64,000 bases of DNA from Chania multitudinisentens RB-25 (GCF_000520015.2 NZ_CP007044.2:1116001-1180000), one strand, 5' to 3'. Positions 11,973 through 21,241 are shown, numbered from the stretch's first letter. Made by a program: numbers and translations. The notes: a model not told the origin generated them from the sequence alone.

Positions 11973-13931
11973 TTAGGATGGAACTTTCATTGATTGCTTT
12001 TCTTCCAACAGCTTGTCGACTACAGCTGGATCTGCCAGCGTTGAGGTATCCCCCAGATTGCTGGTATCTCCAGCGGCAATTTTGCGCAAAATACGCCGCA
12101 TGATTTTGCCGGAGCGTGTTTTCGGTAAGGAGTCCGTCCAGTGGAGGACGTCTGGTGTAGCGATTGGCCCGATTTCTTTACGTACCCAGTTACGCACTTC
12201 GGTATAGAGTTCTGGCGTGGGTTCTTCACCATGATTCAGCGTAATATAGGCATAAATTGCCTGGCCTTTGATATTGTGTGGCACGCCAACCACTGCCGCT
12301 TCGGCAATTTTTGGGTGAGCGACCAAGGCAGATTCAATTTCAGCGGTACCCAGACGGTGACCGGAGACGTTCAATACGTCATCGACACGGCCAGTGATCC
12401 AGTAATAACCATCTTCGTCACGGCGTGCGCCATCGCCGCTAAAATACATTCCTTTGAAGGTGGAGAAATATGTCTGCTCGAAGCGTTCGTGGTCCCCGAA
12501 TAAGGTGCGTGCTTGGCCTGGCCAGGAATCGGTGATAACCAGATTACCCTCGCAAGCCCCTTCTTGCGGCGTTCCCATGTTGTCCACCAGTGCGGGCTGA
12601 ACGCCAAAAAATGGGCGTGTAGCGGAACCGGCTTTCAGCTCGGTTGCGCCAGGTAATGGCGTGATCATGAAACCACCGGTTTCGGTCTGCCACCAGGTGT
12701 CGACTATCGGGCACTTACCGTTGCCAATCTTGTTGTAATACCATTCCCAAGCTTCCGGGTTGATCGGTTCCCCAACGGAACCCATGATGCGTAACGAGTC
12801 GCGTTTTGTCCCCTCAATGGCTTTATCGCCTTCTGCCATCAAGGCACGGATAGCGGTTGGTGCGGTATACAGAATATTGACCTGATGCTTATCAACCACC
12901 TGTGACAAGCGATTCACACCTGGATAATTAGGAACGCCTTCAAACATCAGAGTGATCGCGCCGCAGGCCAGCGGGCCATACAACAGATAGCTGTGACCTG
13001 TTACCCAACCCACATCGGCGGTACACCAATAGATATCACCTTCGTGATAATCAAAGACATATTTGAACGTTAGCGCGGCGTAGACCAGATAACCACCGGT
13101 GGTATGAACGACACCTTTCGGTTTACCGGTAGAACCGGAAGTATAAAGAATGAACAGCGGATCTTCGGCGTTCATCTCTTCTGGTGGGCAATCGGCGGTA
13201 ACGCCAGTGGTCAGTTCGTGCCACCAGAGGTCACGCCCTTCCTGCCAATAACCTGGTTTACCGGTACGCTGGAAGACCACCACATTACGAACGTTTTTCA
13301 CCCCAGGGTTTTTCAGCGCATCGTCCACGTTCTTTTTCAGCGGCACGGCACGGCCAGCACGCAGGCCTTCGTCGGCGGTGATAACCAGTTTAGAGTTGGA
13401 GTCAATCAAGCGGCCAGCAACGGCATCAGGCGAGAAACCGCCGAAAATTACCGAGTGCACTGCACCAATACGTGCACAGGCCAGCATCGCGACGGCGGCT
13501 TCTGGCACCATAGGCATATAGATAGCCACGACATCACCTTTCTTCACCCCAAGCTTTTTCAGCACGTTGGCGAATTGGCAAACATCATGATGTAATTGTT
13601 GATAAGTGACGTTTTTCGATTGGGTAGGGTCATCCCCTTCCCAAATAATGGCGGTTTGATCGCCACGCGTGGCTAGATGACGATCCAGGCAATTAGCTGA
13701 CAGATTCAGTGTGCCGTCTTCAAACCAGCGGATACTGATATGGCCAGGGTCAAATGAGGTGTTCTTGACTGTGGTGTAAGGTTTTATCCAATCCAGGATT
13801 TTGCCATGCTCTCCCCAGAATGCCGCTGGGTCTTGCACAGATTGTTGATAGTATTGTTGATATTGTACCGGGTTCATCAGGGCATGTTCTGCAATTGCAG
13901 AGGGAATAGCGTGTTTATGCAGTTGGCTCAT
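11973..13931 (-). CDS. acs: Acetyl-CoA synthetase Acs
   Basis: A 652-residue AMP-forming acetate:CoA ligase, the same length as E. coli Acs. It activates acetate with ATP to acetyl-AMP and then to acetyl-CoA, the high-affinity scavenging route. The ATP-binding P-loop YTSGSTGKPKGV is present, as are TWWQTETGG and the C-terminal PKTRSGKIMRR, whose Lys is the site of regulatory acetylation in Salmonella and E. coli Acs. The start has AAGGAG seven bases upstream. It is first in acs-yjcH-actP. In E. coli the operon is controlled by CRP; no convincing CRP site was seen upstream here. Confidence 0.97.
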   Translation of the reverse strand: MSQLHKHAIPSAIAEHALMNPVQYQQYYQQSVQDPAAFWGEHGKILDWIKPYTTVKNTSFDPGHISIRWFEDGTLNLSANCLDRHLATRGDQTAIIWEGDDPTQSKNVTYQQLHHDVCQFANVLKKLGVKKGDVVAIYMPMVPEAAVAMLACARIGAVHSVIFGGFSPDAVAGRLIDSNSKLVITADEGLRAGRAVPLKKNVDDALKNPGVKNVRNVVVFQRTGKPGYWQEGRDLWWHELTTGVTADCPPEEMNAEDPLFILYTSGSTGKPKGVVHTTGGYLVYAALTFKYVFDYHEGDIYWCTADVGWVTGHSYLLYGPLACGAITLMFEGVPNYPGVNRLSQVVDKHQVNILYTAPTAIRALMAEGDKAIEGTKRDSLRIMGSVGEPINPEAWEWYYNKIGNGKCPIVDTWWQTETGGFMITPLPGATELKAGSATRPFFGVQPALVDNMGTPQEGACEGNLVITDSWPGQARTLFGDHERFEQTYFSTFKGMYFSGDGARRDEDGYYWITGRVDDVLNVSGHRLGTAEIESALVAHPKIAEAAVVGVPHNIKGQAIYAYITLNHGEEPTPELYTEVRNWVRKEIGPIATPDVLHWTDSLPKTRSGKIMRRILRKIAAGDTSNLGDTSTLADPAVVDKLLEEKQSMKVPS

Positions 13932-14436
13932 GGTTTTTCTCCTTAGAATTGTTAATGATATGTCAACTGATGGTTAAGTATAGTTTGCCCTTATTTTTTG
14001 TTTCTTTTTTGCGCGGTGGATCACGCAACGAAGACATTGATTTGTAATAGTTACTGCTGTAACTGTGCCGTATATCTGTTTGGCCGTTGGTAAGAATTGT
14101 GCAACTGTTTTTTTCGCTAAAAACTTTTGAAATAACTAAAAGGAAGTAGAAGGAAAATGTTTATTTTTCCTGCTGGATGTTGAGATGGAGATATTATCTG
14201 CCCCAGTATTGCTGCTTTGTATGGGAGCTCGATAACTAATCTCTGCTAGGGGATGTTTAATGCAAACCATTCAAGCGCACGGCATGGAAATTCGGATTGC
14301 CGATTATGACGATATATCGCAAATGTTGTGACTGATACGACCTAGCAGAATAAGGGATGTGGAAGAGCCGTTCTTATCGCTTAAGTGAACGGCACCGTGT
14401 CGTTGACGGGGTTACCGAAGAGCAACGTTCAGGCGT
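13932..14436. other. Intergenic region upstream of acs, with a short gene remnant
   Basis: About 500 bases. The acs-proximal part is AT-rich and should carry the acs promoter on the minus strand. The rest holds no intact gene; the only coding trace is the short frame at 14260-14331. Confidence 0.5.
14260..14331 (+). pseudogene. Short open frame, possible remnant of an acetyltransferase-like gene
   Basis: Twenty-three codons starting ATG with AGGGG eight bases upstream, reading MQTIQAHGMEIRIADYDDIS and ending in TGA. The MEIRIADYDDI stretch resembles the first beta strand and helix of GNAT N-acetyltransferases. In the next 130 bases there are further protein-like fragments in other frames but no continuous gene. 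It may instead be a real small peptide or chance. Confidence 0.3.
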
Positions 14437-14973
14437 TTATGGCCGGTGCTCCAGGCCTTTGCGTAAAATGATCAGCAATGCCAGTACGATAATACCTGGT
14501 AGCCAGACCCACAGCAGTTCTGAGACGATCACCGCATGGCCGGATGGTGTCAGATATTTGGCTAGGTTGAACGGTGCAACCCGGATGACTTGCCAGGGCG
14601 CGAAAAAACGTTCATCGCTCCATGGCCATAACCAGCCAACCCCTTTGCCGCCTGTGGTTATGGAATCCAGCAGGCTGTGCGATAACAGCGAGATAAACAA
14701 GAAAAACCAGGTCTTAAGCGGGCGTGTTTTAAACCAATGACACAATAATAAAGCCAATGTTGGCATTAACACGGCAAAAAACAGCGAATGTGTGAAGCCA
14801 CGATGGCCAAACGCATCGCCATAGGCGACACCGAATTTGAAGGCCAACACATCGGCATCGGGCAGCATAGACAGCACCATGCCAGCGAATAGTAAACGAG
14901 GGGGAATGATTTTCTGGCCCAATCCTAATCCGAGGCAGAGAGGGACAGCGGCGTGAGTGATGATCGTTGGCAT
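14437..14973 (-). CDS. ybcI: YbcI, inner-membrane protein of the YdjM metal-dependent hydrolase family
   Basis: A 178-residue protein very like E. coli YbcI. It starts MPTIITHAAVPLCLGLGLG and carries LPDADV and GHRGFTHS, whose His and Asp residues are the likely metal ligands of the YdjM/DUF457 family, plus SHSLLDSITTGGKGVGW. Four or five hydrophobic segments place it in the inner membrane. No substrate is known. It stands alone, divergent from the flavoprotein gene at 15149. Confidence 0.88.
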   Translation of the reverse strand: MPTIITHAAVPLCLGLGLGQKIIPPRLLFAGMVLSMLPDADVLAFKFGVAYGDAFGHRGFTHSLFFAVLMPTLALLLCHWFKTRPLKTWFFLFISLLSHSLLDSITTGGKGVGWLWPWSDERFFAPWQVIRVAPFNLAKYLTPSGHAVIVSELLWVWLPGIIVLALLIILRKGLEHRP

Positions 14974-15148
14974 GATTTTCTTCTATGGCTTGAATCTGTG
15001 AAGCAGATACTGAAACCCAAGTGTGAAGTATTGATGAAGTATGCATATTGCCCTGTCATTTTATCATTTTCCTCGTGATTACCCTCGGTTGACTCTATTG
15101 ATAAACTAGGATTACGCAGTAAGCTCATCACGGATGGAGGTTTTGATC

Positions 15149-17410
15149 ATGTGGGATGTCATCGTCATTGGTTCAGGGATTGGCGGTATCACCAGCGCTG
15201 GGTTGTTGGCAGGTGTTGGTGGTAAAAAGGTTTTGGTGTTAGAAAAACACACAGAGCCTGGGGGATTGACCCATGTTTTCCGGCGTGATGGGGCGGCTTG
15301 GGATGTTGGCCTGCACTACATCGGCAATGTTGGGCCAGATTCTGCAACGCGGCGGCTGTTTGACTGGCTTTCATGTGGCGAATTGCAATGGAATCCACTT
15401 CCCGATGATTTTGACTGCTTTGTTTATCCAGATTTTCAGTTCAAGGTTCCTTCAGATCCTGCCTTATATAAAAAGCGTTTGATTACCCGTTTTCCTGATG
15501 AGGCAAGGGCCATCAAACGTTATTTTCGCGATATCAACTTATGTGCGCTTTGGGCGACTATGGGGTTTGTCCGCGCGTTTGTTCCCCAGAAAATAGCCCC
15601 TCTCATTCGCGTTTTACAGCGTTTAACCAGCCGTAAATCGCTCCAGACCACCCAACAATATATGGAGAAAAATTTTCGTTCCCCACTCCTGCGTGCGGTT
15701 TTGGTCAGCCAATGGGGTGATTACGGTTTGCCTCCGGCCAAGAGTGCTTTTGCTATTCATGCCCAGATTGTAAAACATTATTTAAATGGAGCCTGGTATC
15801 CACAAGGTGGCGCTGGCCGCATTGTACGGACGTTTGAAAAACGGTTAGAAAGCCAGGGTGGTGAGATACGCGTTAGCCAGGAAGTGGTTTCTATTATTAT
15901 TGAAAACAATCGGGCCGTTGGGGTAAAGGTTATTGATAGAAGAAGCGGCGCAGCGCGTGAGGTGATATATCGGGCTCCTACTATCATTTCCAACATTGGT
16001 GTGGAAAATACGTTTCAATATTTATTGCCTGTAGATGGCGAAATCGGCAGTAAAACAGCCTCGATTCGAGCATTGGTTGAACGGCTAAAAGGCAACGCTG
16101 TATCCGCCGTCACATTGTATTTACGTTTAAAAGCCCCGATTTCCACCCTTGGCGTGCAGGGGGAAAACTATTGGATTAATACCCATATCGATCACAGTGA
16201 TCTGGGTTTGCATTCCGAAAATGTAATGAAAGGCCAACCATCGCAAATCTATGTTTCTTTCCCGTCCGCCAAAGCGGGTGATGGTCGTTTCCATACCGCT
16301 GAAATCATCACTTTTGTGCTGCCTGATGCTTTTTCTGCCTGGCAGGGCACGGTCAAAGGCCAGCGTGGCAATGGTTATGCAGAACAGAAAAAGAGAGTGG
16401 CGGAAGGATTATTGAGATTAGCAGAAACCTCATTGCCTGGTTTGACACAGTTGGTCAGTTATTCTGAACTCTCAACGCCTTTAACGGTGGAGCATTATAC
16501 TTCTCATCCCAAGGGCGGGTTTTACGGATTACCTGCCACACCAGAACGTTATAGCGCCTATTTTTTAGGGCCGACGACACCGATCGCCGGTTTATATATT
16601 TCAGGTACTGATGCCGGGTGTTTGGGGATTGTGGGGGCATTAATGGGCGGTGTTGGCGCAGCGTCACAAGTTCTGGGGCCCAAAGGCTATCATTTAATCC
16701 AGACGGCGGTGAAAAAAGAGCCGCAGCGTATGCCCGCTTACCCTTTGCCTACGAATAAGAAACGCGCAGTGTTACTCAATAAAACGCAGATTACCGCAAC
16801 CATTTGGTATCTTCATTTTGAACTGGATTCACCTCTGGCAGCATTTGAGCCAGGGCAATTCGGGCGCTTACGTGTTGCCGATTACGAATGGCGTGATTAT
16901 TCAATAGCGCATGCTGAAGGGCGAAAGATTCAATTTGTGATTGATACGCAAACTGGCGGCGATGGTTCTATTTTCGTCAACAATGCTACCATTGGGCAGC
17001 AGACTGATATTGAACTCCCACTTGGCCATTATACCTTGGTAAGAAATTCAAACCGGAAAGTATTTATTGCCACCGGAACAGGGATAGCGCCATTTTTACC
17101 TATGTTTAACCAACTTGAACGGGAAAAAAGTATTCATCTGGCCGAGTTGTTTTTTGGCTGCCAGACTTCTGCTGATGACATAACCCGCCATTTTTCCCCG
17201 TTACCTCCGGCTAAAATAGTGTGCCTTAGTAGAACAGAAACGGTTTCTGATGGGGTATTTAAAGGAAGAGTGACGGATGCGCTCAATAACCTGCGCTTTG
17301 ATCCGGCCACAACGGATTTTTATGTGTGCGGTTCAGCGGCCATGGTCATGGATTGCCAATCTCTGTTAGCCGGGAAAGGGGCAAAGAATATTTTTATAGA
17401 AACCTATTAG
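15149..17410 (+). CDS. Fusion flavoprotein: phytoene-desaturase/retinol-saturase-like domain plus ferredoxin-reductase-like domain
   Basis: A 753-residue protein in two parts. Residues 1 to about 530 are an FAD-dependent oxidoreductase of the CrtI/RetSat kind: Rossmann motif VIGSGIGG (7-14), EKHTEPGG, and a C-terminal FAD segment ISGTDAGCLGIVGALMGG. Residues from about 545 to the end are a ferredoxin-NADP reductase-like module: the FAD motif RDYS near 582, the NADPH motif GTGIAP near 643, the FYVCGS motif near 725 and a C-terminal aromatic ETY. A likely reading is that the reductase part passes electrons from NAD(P)H to the FAD of the first part. The substrate is unknown; no carotenoid or lipid gene is nearby. 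The ATG at 15149 has GGAGG eight bases upstream; an ATG at 15134 lies before that site and is less likely. Confidence 0.8.
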   Translation: MWDVIVIGSGIGGITSAGLLAGVGGKKVLVLEKHTEPGGLTHVFRRDGAAWDVGLHYIGNVGPDSATRRLFDWLSCGELQWNPLPDDFDCFVYPDFQFKVPSDPALYKKRLITRFPDEARAIKRYFRDINLCALWATMGFVRAFVPQKIAPLIRVLQRLTSRKSLQTTQQYMEKNFRSPLLRAVLVSQWGDYGLPPAKSAFAIHAQIVKHYLNGAWYPQGGAGRIVRTFEKRLESQGGEIRVSQEVVSIIIENNRAVGVKVIDRRSGAAREVIYRAPTIISNIGVENTFQYLLPVDGEIGSKTASIRALVERLKGNAVSAVTLYLRLKAPISTLGVQGENYWINTHIDHSDLGLHSENVMKGQPSQIYVSFPSAKAGDGRFHTAEIITFVLPDAFSAWQGTVKGQRGNGYAEQKKRVAEGLLRLAETSLPGLTQLVSYSELSTPLTVEHYTSHPKGGFYGLPATPERYSAYFLGPTTPIAGLYISGTDAGCLGIVGALMGGVGAASQVLGPKGYHLIQTAVKKEPQRMPAYPLPTNKKRAVLLNKTQITATIWYLHFELDSPLAAFEPGQFGRLRVADYEWRDYSIAHAEGRKIQFVIDTQTGGDGSIFVNNATIGQQTDIELPLGHYTLVRNSNRKVFIATGTGIAPFLPMFNQLEREKSIHLAELFFGCQTSADDITRHFSPLPPAKIVCLSRTETVSDGVFKGRVTDALNNLRFDPATTDFYVCGSAAMVMDCQSLLAGKGAKNIFIETY

Positions 17411-17745
17411 GTTTTGCTCTGCCATCGGTGGTGCTTGTGACGTAAGGGTATCAACCAGGGAGTATGCGTGCTACATGCCCCGTTTTTGATGTTCATCATG
17501 GAATAATAAAACAGCGTAATCATTTTAATAAAACGTGGTTTCTTTTATTTGAAGGTGGCAATAAAGGGGATAGTATTCAACGTGCTGTATACCTATTAGC
17601 CTTTCAAGCCGCAGATGTTGTGTGCCTTACTCAGGCGCTGTCAAACCGAGCAGGGATCGGTTTGTCTTCAACAGTTGCTTGCCTGTAACTGGCGATGCTG
17701 TAGGTAGAGCGATCTTGACTGTTCCTCCAGTGATAAGGAATCCCC
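17411..17745. other. Intergenic region upstream of the polygalacturonase gene
   Basis: 335 bases with no convincing gene; a 74-codon frame at 17464-17688 has no ribosome-binding site and no recognisable protein. It holds the KdgR-like operators near 17505-17545. AAGGA precedes the pehX start by seven bases. Confidence 0.6.
17527..17545. promoter_or_regulatory. Putative KdgR operator upstream of pehX
   Basis: AATAAAACGTGGTTTCTTT matches the published KdgR consensus AATRAAAYANNRTTTYATT at 15 of 17 constrained positions and has the palindromic core AAAC-GTG-GTTT. A weaker partial match, AATAAAACAGCGTAATC, starts at 17505. KdgR is the IclR-family repressor of pectin genes that responds to 2-keto-3-deoxygluconate. 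Confidence 0.65.
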
Positions 17746-19578
17746 ATGAGAATACAGTACCCACCTTCCTATATAACGATTAAGGCTATGTTTCTATTTA
17801 TGGCGACCAGTTTGGTTACAATGACTCCACAGGCTTCCGCCATTCCTTTGAACAAGCAAGCACCACAGCAACTGCAAATTCCAATCTTATCGGCCGACGA
17901 TAGCAGCCTGATGCTGGTGTGGAAAGCGCCGGAAGATACCCGTGATATTGTTGACTATCTGGTTTATGCAGAAGGGAAATTGTTGGGTAAAGCCAGTGAA
18001 AACAGCGATCGGTTTTCACCTGCCAAGCCTTACATCAATCATTTCTATGCGAATGACAAAGATAACTTCTCGCAGCGGATCGTGATCCAGAATTTCAAAG
18101 TGACGGGTTTAGCGCCTGATAGCCAATATTCGTTTACTGTCAAAACGCTTTATGCCGATGGCACACAGTCAGACGCCAGCCAAAGCATTACGGCAAAAAC
18201 CACTCCGCTACCAACCGTGCTCAAGATCACTGATTTTGGGGCCAAAGGGGATGGCGCTACGTTGAATACCAAGGCGATCCAACGGGCGATTGACGCTTGT
18301 CAGCCAGGTTGCCGGCTCGACGTTCCTGCGGGAGTTTATAAAACCGGGGCACTGTGGTTAAAAAGTGATATAACGCTCAACCTGCAAGCGGGCTCTACCT
18401 TGCTCGGTTCGGATGATCCGGCGGATTATCCACCCGCCTATCGGTTGTATAGCTATTCTACCGAGATGCGGCCAGCTTCTTTGCTTAATGCCATCGACCC
18501 GGAACACGTAGAGCCGGGAACTTTCCGCAATATACGCATTGTTGGGCCTGGCGTGATCGACGGTAATGGCTGGCTGCGCCAGAAAACCGCTGAGATTGTT
18601 GATGAGGTTGGTAACCCACTGCCACAATATATTTCAAGTAAAAACAGTAAGGTGCATGAAGACGGTATCTTGGCTAAACATCAGGTCGCCAAAGCAGTAG
18701 CAGAAGGGGTACCGCTACAAATCGCTTATGGGCAGCGTCGATCCAGCCTGGTGACATTGCGCGGCGTTGAGAATGTTTACCTGGCCGATTTCACCGCACG
18801 CAATCCGGCTTTCCACGGCGTTATGCTGCTGGAAAACCACAATGTGACGGCCAATAACCTGATTCATCAGACCTTTGATGCTAACAACGGCGATGGTATT
18901 GAGTTTGGTAACAGCCAGAATGTGATGGTAATGAATAACTTTTTTGATACCGGTGATGACTGCATTAACTTCGCGGCAGGAACCGGTGAAAAAGCGCGTG
19001 AGCAACCTTCGATGAAAGGGGCTTGGTTATTCAACAACTATCTGCGCCGGGGGCACGGTGCGGTGGTAACGGGCAGTCATACCGGGGCCTGGATTGAGGA
19101 TATTCTGGCTGAAAACAACGTAATCTACCTCACTGATGTAGGTTTGCGTGCCAAGAGCACCACGGATATCGGCGGTGGTGCCCGTAACATCACGTTCCGC
19201 AATAATGCAATGAAGGATATTGTCCGCCAGCCGGTGATCCTGACGTTGAATTATTCAGATCCTAACGCCAAGATTGATTACCCGGCGGCGAAGAAACCCG
19301 CGCAGTTTTATAATTTCCTGGTGCAGAACGTGACGGTACAGGGAACGCTGGAAGATAAGCCCGCTATTGAGATCAAGGGGAACAGTGAGAAGAATGCCTG
19401 GCACCGGCTGGTTCGCTTCGATAACGTGCGTTTCAATAATGTGCCCCCTACCGCCATCAGCGATTTAGAAGACAGCCAGTTTGACCGCGTGGTTTTTAGC
19501 CAATTACGTGGAGAGACTCCTTGGCATTTCAACGCTATCAGAAATGTGACCATCGACGGTAAACCCGTAACGCCTTGA
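17746..19578 (+). CDS. pehX: Exo-polygalacturonase, glycoside hydrolase family 28
   Basis: A 610-residue pectin-degrading enzyme like PehX of soft-rot bacteria and the Yersinia exo-polygalacturonase, which releases digalacturonate from chain ends. Residues 1-33 are a signal peptide ending ASA, so it is probably periplasmic. Residues about 45-150 form a fibronectin type III domain. The parallel beta-helix begins at ITDFGAKGDG. The GH28 catalytic residues are visible: NGDGIEF (about 381), TGDDC (Asp 404/405), GHG (His 437) and RAK (about 469). The start has AAGGA seven bases upstream. It is a single-gene unit behind a KdgR-like box. Its product feeds the pathway that contains KdgK (44333-45265). 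Confidence 0.92.
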   Translation: MRIQYPPSYITIKAMFLFMATSLVTMTPQASAIPLNKQAPQQLQIPILSADDSSLMLVWKAPEDTRDIVDYLVYAEGKLLGKASENSDRFSPAKPYINHFYANDKDNFSQRIVIQNFKVTGLAPDSQYSFTVKTLYADGTQSDASQSITAKTTPLPTVLKITDFGAKGDGATLNTKAIQRAIDACQPGCRLDVPAGVYKTGALWLKSDITLNLQAGSTLLGSDDPADYPPAYRLYSYSTEMRPASLLNAIDPEHVEPGTFRNIRIVGPGVIDGNGWLRQKTAEIVDEVGNPLPQYISSKNSKVHEDGILAKHQVAKAVAEGVPLQIAYGQRRSSLVTLRGVENVYLADFTARNPAFHGVMLLENHNVTANNLIHQTFDANNGDGIEFGNSQNVMVMNNFFDTGDDCINFAAGTGEKAREQPSMKGAWLFNNYLRRGHGAVVTGSHTGAWIEDILAENNVIYLTDVGLRAKSTTDIGGGARNITFRNNAMKDIVRQPVILTLNYSDPNAKIDYPAAKKPAQFYNFLVQNVTVQGTLEDKPAIEIKGNSEKNAWHRLVRFDNVRFNNVPPTAISDLEDSQFDRVVFSQLRGETPWHFNAIRNVTIDGKPVTP

Positions 19579-19606
19579 TGCATCTAAAGAGGTTTTAATG
19601 GGGACG

Positions 19607-19628
19607 AAGGCAGGGATTTCCCTGCCTT
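19607..19628. terminator. Possible terminator between pehX and the nucleotidyltransferase gene
   Basis: Stem of 9-10 bp, AAGGCAGGG paired with CCCTGCCTT, with a very short loop, between convergent genes. No T run on either side. Confidence 0.4.
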
Positions 19629-19710
19629 GATGGTTAGAGGGTTGGAGGTTTGCGTTTGAGTAACACACTCCGTTGTTGCTGCGGGTGATGGTCCATTTGA
19701 TAACGGCTGC

Positions 19711-20874
19711 TTATGCCAAGGTATCTTTGGCGAGTAGCTCATTGAATAACGATTTTTCCGCCGCAATAATGTCGGTACGCCGTTTATCATCAATCAGCCA
19801 ATTCAAACCGGCTTCAGATAAATCAATTGCAGTACCGTCCGGCGAGATAACTTTTCCGGCGAAAATCATCTGTTGGGTCAAATGTGCAATACCACCCACC
19901 CGGGTGTAATCAGCAATAAAACTTTGGTCGATAACAGCACCTTGTTCCAACAGACAACCTGCCCCAATAATTGCTGGCCCTCTGATCGTGACCCCTGGCT
20001 GTATTTCGGTACTGCTGCCAATATAGACTGGCCCTTCAATATCCAGCGTTGAAAAATCAGCTTTAACATTAAGGCCACACCAGATTTGTGGCGCAACCTG
20101 AATGCCTGGCATGGGATAGTCAGGCAACTCCTGATTAAGGATCATGCGGTTCACTTGCCAGAAGTCTTGCAGAGAGCCAATGTCTACCCATTGGAATGGC
20201 AGGGCAATACCGTAAAAAGGCACACCTAACTCAGCAAGTTTAGGGAATAACTGGCTACCAATATCATATTCAATGCCGTCAGGAATATAATTGAAGATCT
20301 CGGGTTCAAAAACATAGATACCCGTATTGGCATTGTTTGATAAGGCATCTTCTGCTTTAGGTTTCTCTTGAAATTTACTGACTCGGCCTTGCTCATCGGT
20401 AACCACAATACCGTATTTATTCACCTGATCGGTTGGAATGGGGCGCATAATCAAGGTAGCGACACTTTTTCTGGCCCGATGAAAAGCCAATACCTGATCG
20501 AAATCCACATCAATTAATGCGTCACCACACACCACCACAAAAGTATCATCAAAAAAGCCCGAGAAATTTTGGATGTGTTTCATACCACCGGCAGAGCCAA
20601 GTACGTTATCGACAAAGGTATTACCCTCCATAACACCTTCATAGGAGTACCCCATTTCGACTCCCCAGGCATGCCCATCGCGGAAATAATTCTCAATATC
20701 CCCGGAAAGGTAGCTGGTGTTTACCATTAACTGATTAAATCCATAGTTTCTTAAATGCTCAACAATCGATTCCATAATCGGTTTGCGGATTAATGGGATC
20801 ATTGGCTTTGGCAATATGGTGGTCAGTGGTCTGGCTCTGGTTCCTTTTCCTGCGGCAAGAATCATGGCTTTCAT
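19711..20874 (-). CDS. Sugar-phosphate nucleotidyltransferase (NDP-sugar pyrophosphorylase type) with hexapeptide C-terminus
   Basis: A 387-residue enzyme that joins a sugar-1-phosphate to a nucleotide. The N-terminal domain has the nucleotide-binding signature LAAGKGTRARPLT (7-19), CGDALID for metal binding, and FQEKPK; the C-terminal part (about 260-350) is a left-handed beta-helix of hexapeptide repeats (GPVYIGSSTEIQPGVTIRGP). It looks most like mannose-1-phosphate guanylyltransferase or glucose-1-phosphate transferases; the sugar and nucleotide cannot be told from sequence. It follows the STAS gene by 19 bases, with AAGGA nine bases before the start, so they form an operon. No glycosyltransferases are nearby. 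Confidence 0.82.
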   Translation of the reverse strand: MKAMILAAGKGTRARPLTTILPKPMIPLIRKPIMESIVEHLRNYGFNQLMVNTSYLSGDIENYFRDGHAWGVEMGYSYEGVMEGNTFVDNVLGSAGGMKHIQNFSGFFDDTFVVVCGDALIDVDFDQVLAFHRARKSVATLIMRPIPTDQVNKYGIVVTDEQGRVSKFQEKPKAEDALSNNANTGIYVFEPEIFNYIPDGIEYDIGSQLFPKLAELGVPFYGIALPFQWVDIGSLQDFWQVNRMILNQELPDYPMPGIQVAPQIWCGLNVKADFSTLDIEGPVYIGSSTEIQPGVTIRGPAIIGAGCLLEQGAVIDQSFIADYTRVGGIAHLTQQMIFAGKVISPDGTAIDLSEAGLNWLIDDKRRTDIIAAEKSLFNELLAKDTLA

Positions 20875-20893
20875 AGTGAATATTCCTTGTGAA

Positions 20894-21241
20894 TCAAGGT
20901 GCTACTGAGCACATTTGTTGTAATGTATTGCTTTGATCAACACCGATAGTAAATATTTTATCCATCCGGGTTAATTTGAACATACTGTGGATATTGCTGT
21001 TCAGTGAGCAAAGCGCAAGCTCACCTTTTCCATGTAAGGTTTTCAAGAGAGAAACCAGGGCACCTAAAAAACTACTGTCAATGAAATCTACCTGAGTAAA
21101 GTCCAGTAAGATATTGTGAGTCCCCTGTGCGATCATGGCTTGTATATCCTCCTTAAATTTGGAGGAGACTGATGCATCCAAGCGCCTGTCTAGGGGAGTA
21201 ACAACTAATACATTGCCAATTGACTGTGTTTCAAAGTTCAT
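20894..21241 (-). CDS. STAS-domain anti-anti-sigma factor-like protein
   Basis: A 115-residue single STAS domain like SpoIIAA/RsbV. The conserved phosphorylation motif is present as VDFIDSSFLGALVS, with the serine in the D-S-S position. In the classical system such a protein, when dephosphorylated, binds an anti-sigma kinase and frees a sigma factor. No RsbW-type kinase, sigma factor or PP2C phosphatase is in the window. AAGGAAGAG precedes the ATG. It is the first gene of a two-gene unit with the nucleotidyltransferase, suggesting control of polysaccharide synthesis, but this is inference. Confidence 0.85.
   Translation of the reverse strand: MNFETQSIGNVLVVTPLDRRLDASVSSKFKEDIQAMIAQGTHNILLDFTQVDFIDSSFLGALVSLLKTLHGKGELALCSLNSNIHSMFKLTRMDKIFTIGVDQSNTLQQMCSVAP

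Noticed and set aside
13932..14100. Search for a CRP site at the acs promoter.
   Set aside because: No TGTGA-N6-TCACA-like palindrome of reasonable quality was found, though control by CRP is known in E. coli.
17464..17688. A 74-codon frame between the flavoprotein gene and pehX.
   Set aside because: No ribosome-binding site, no similarity recognised, and it covers the KdgR-like operators.
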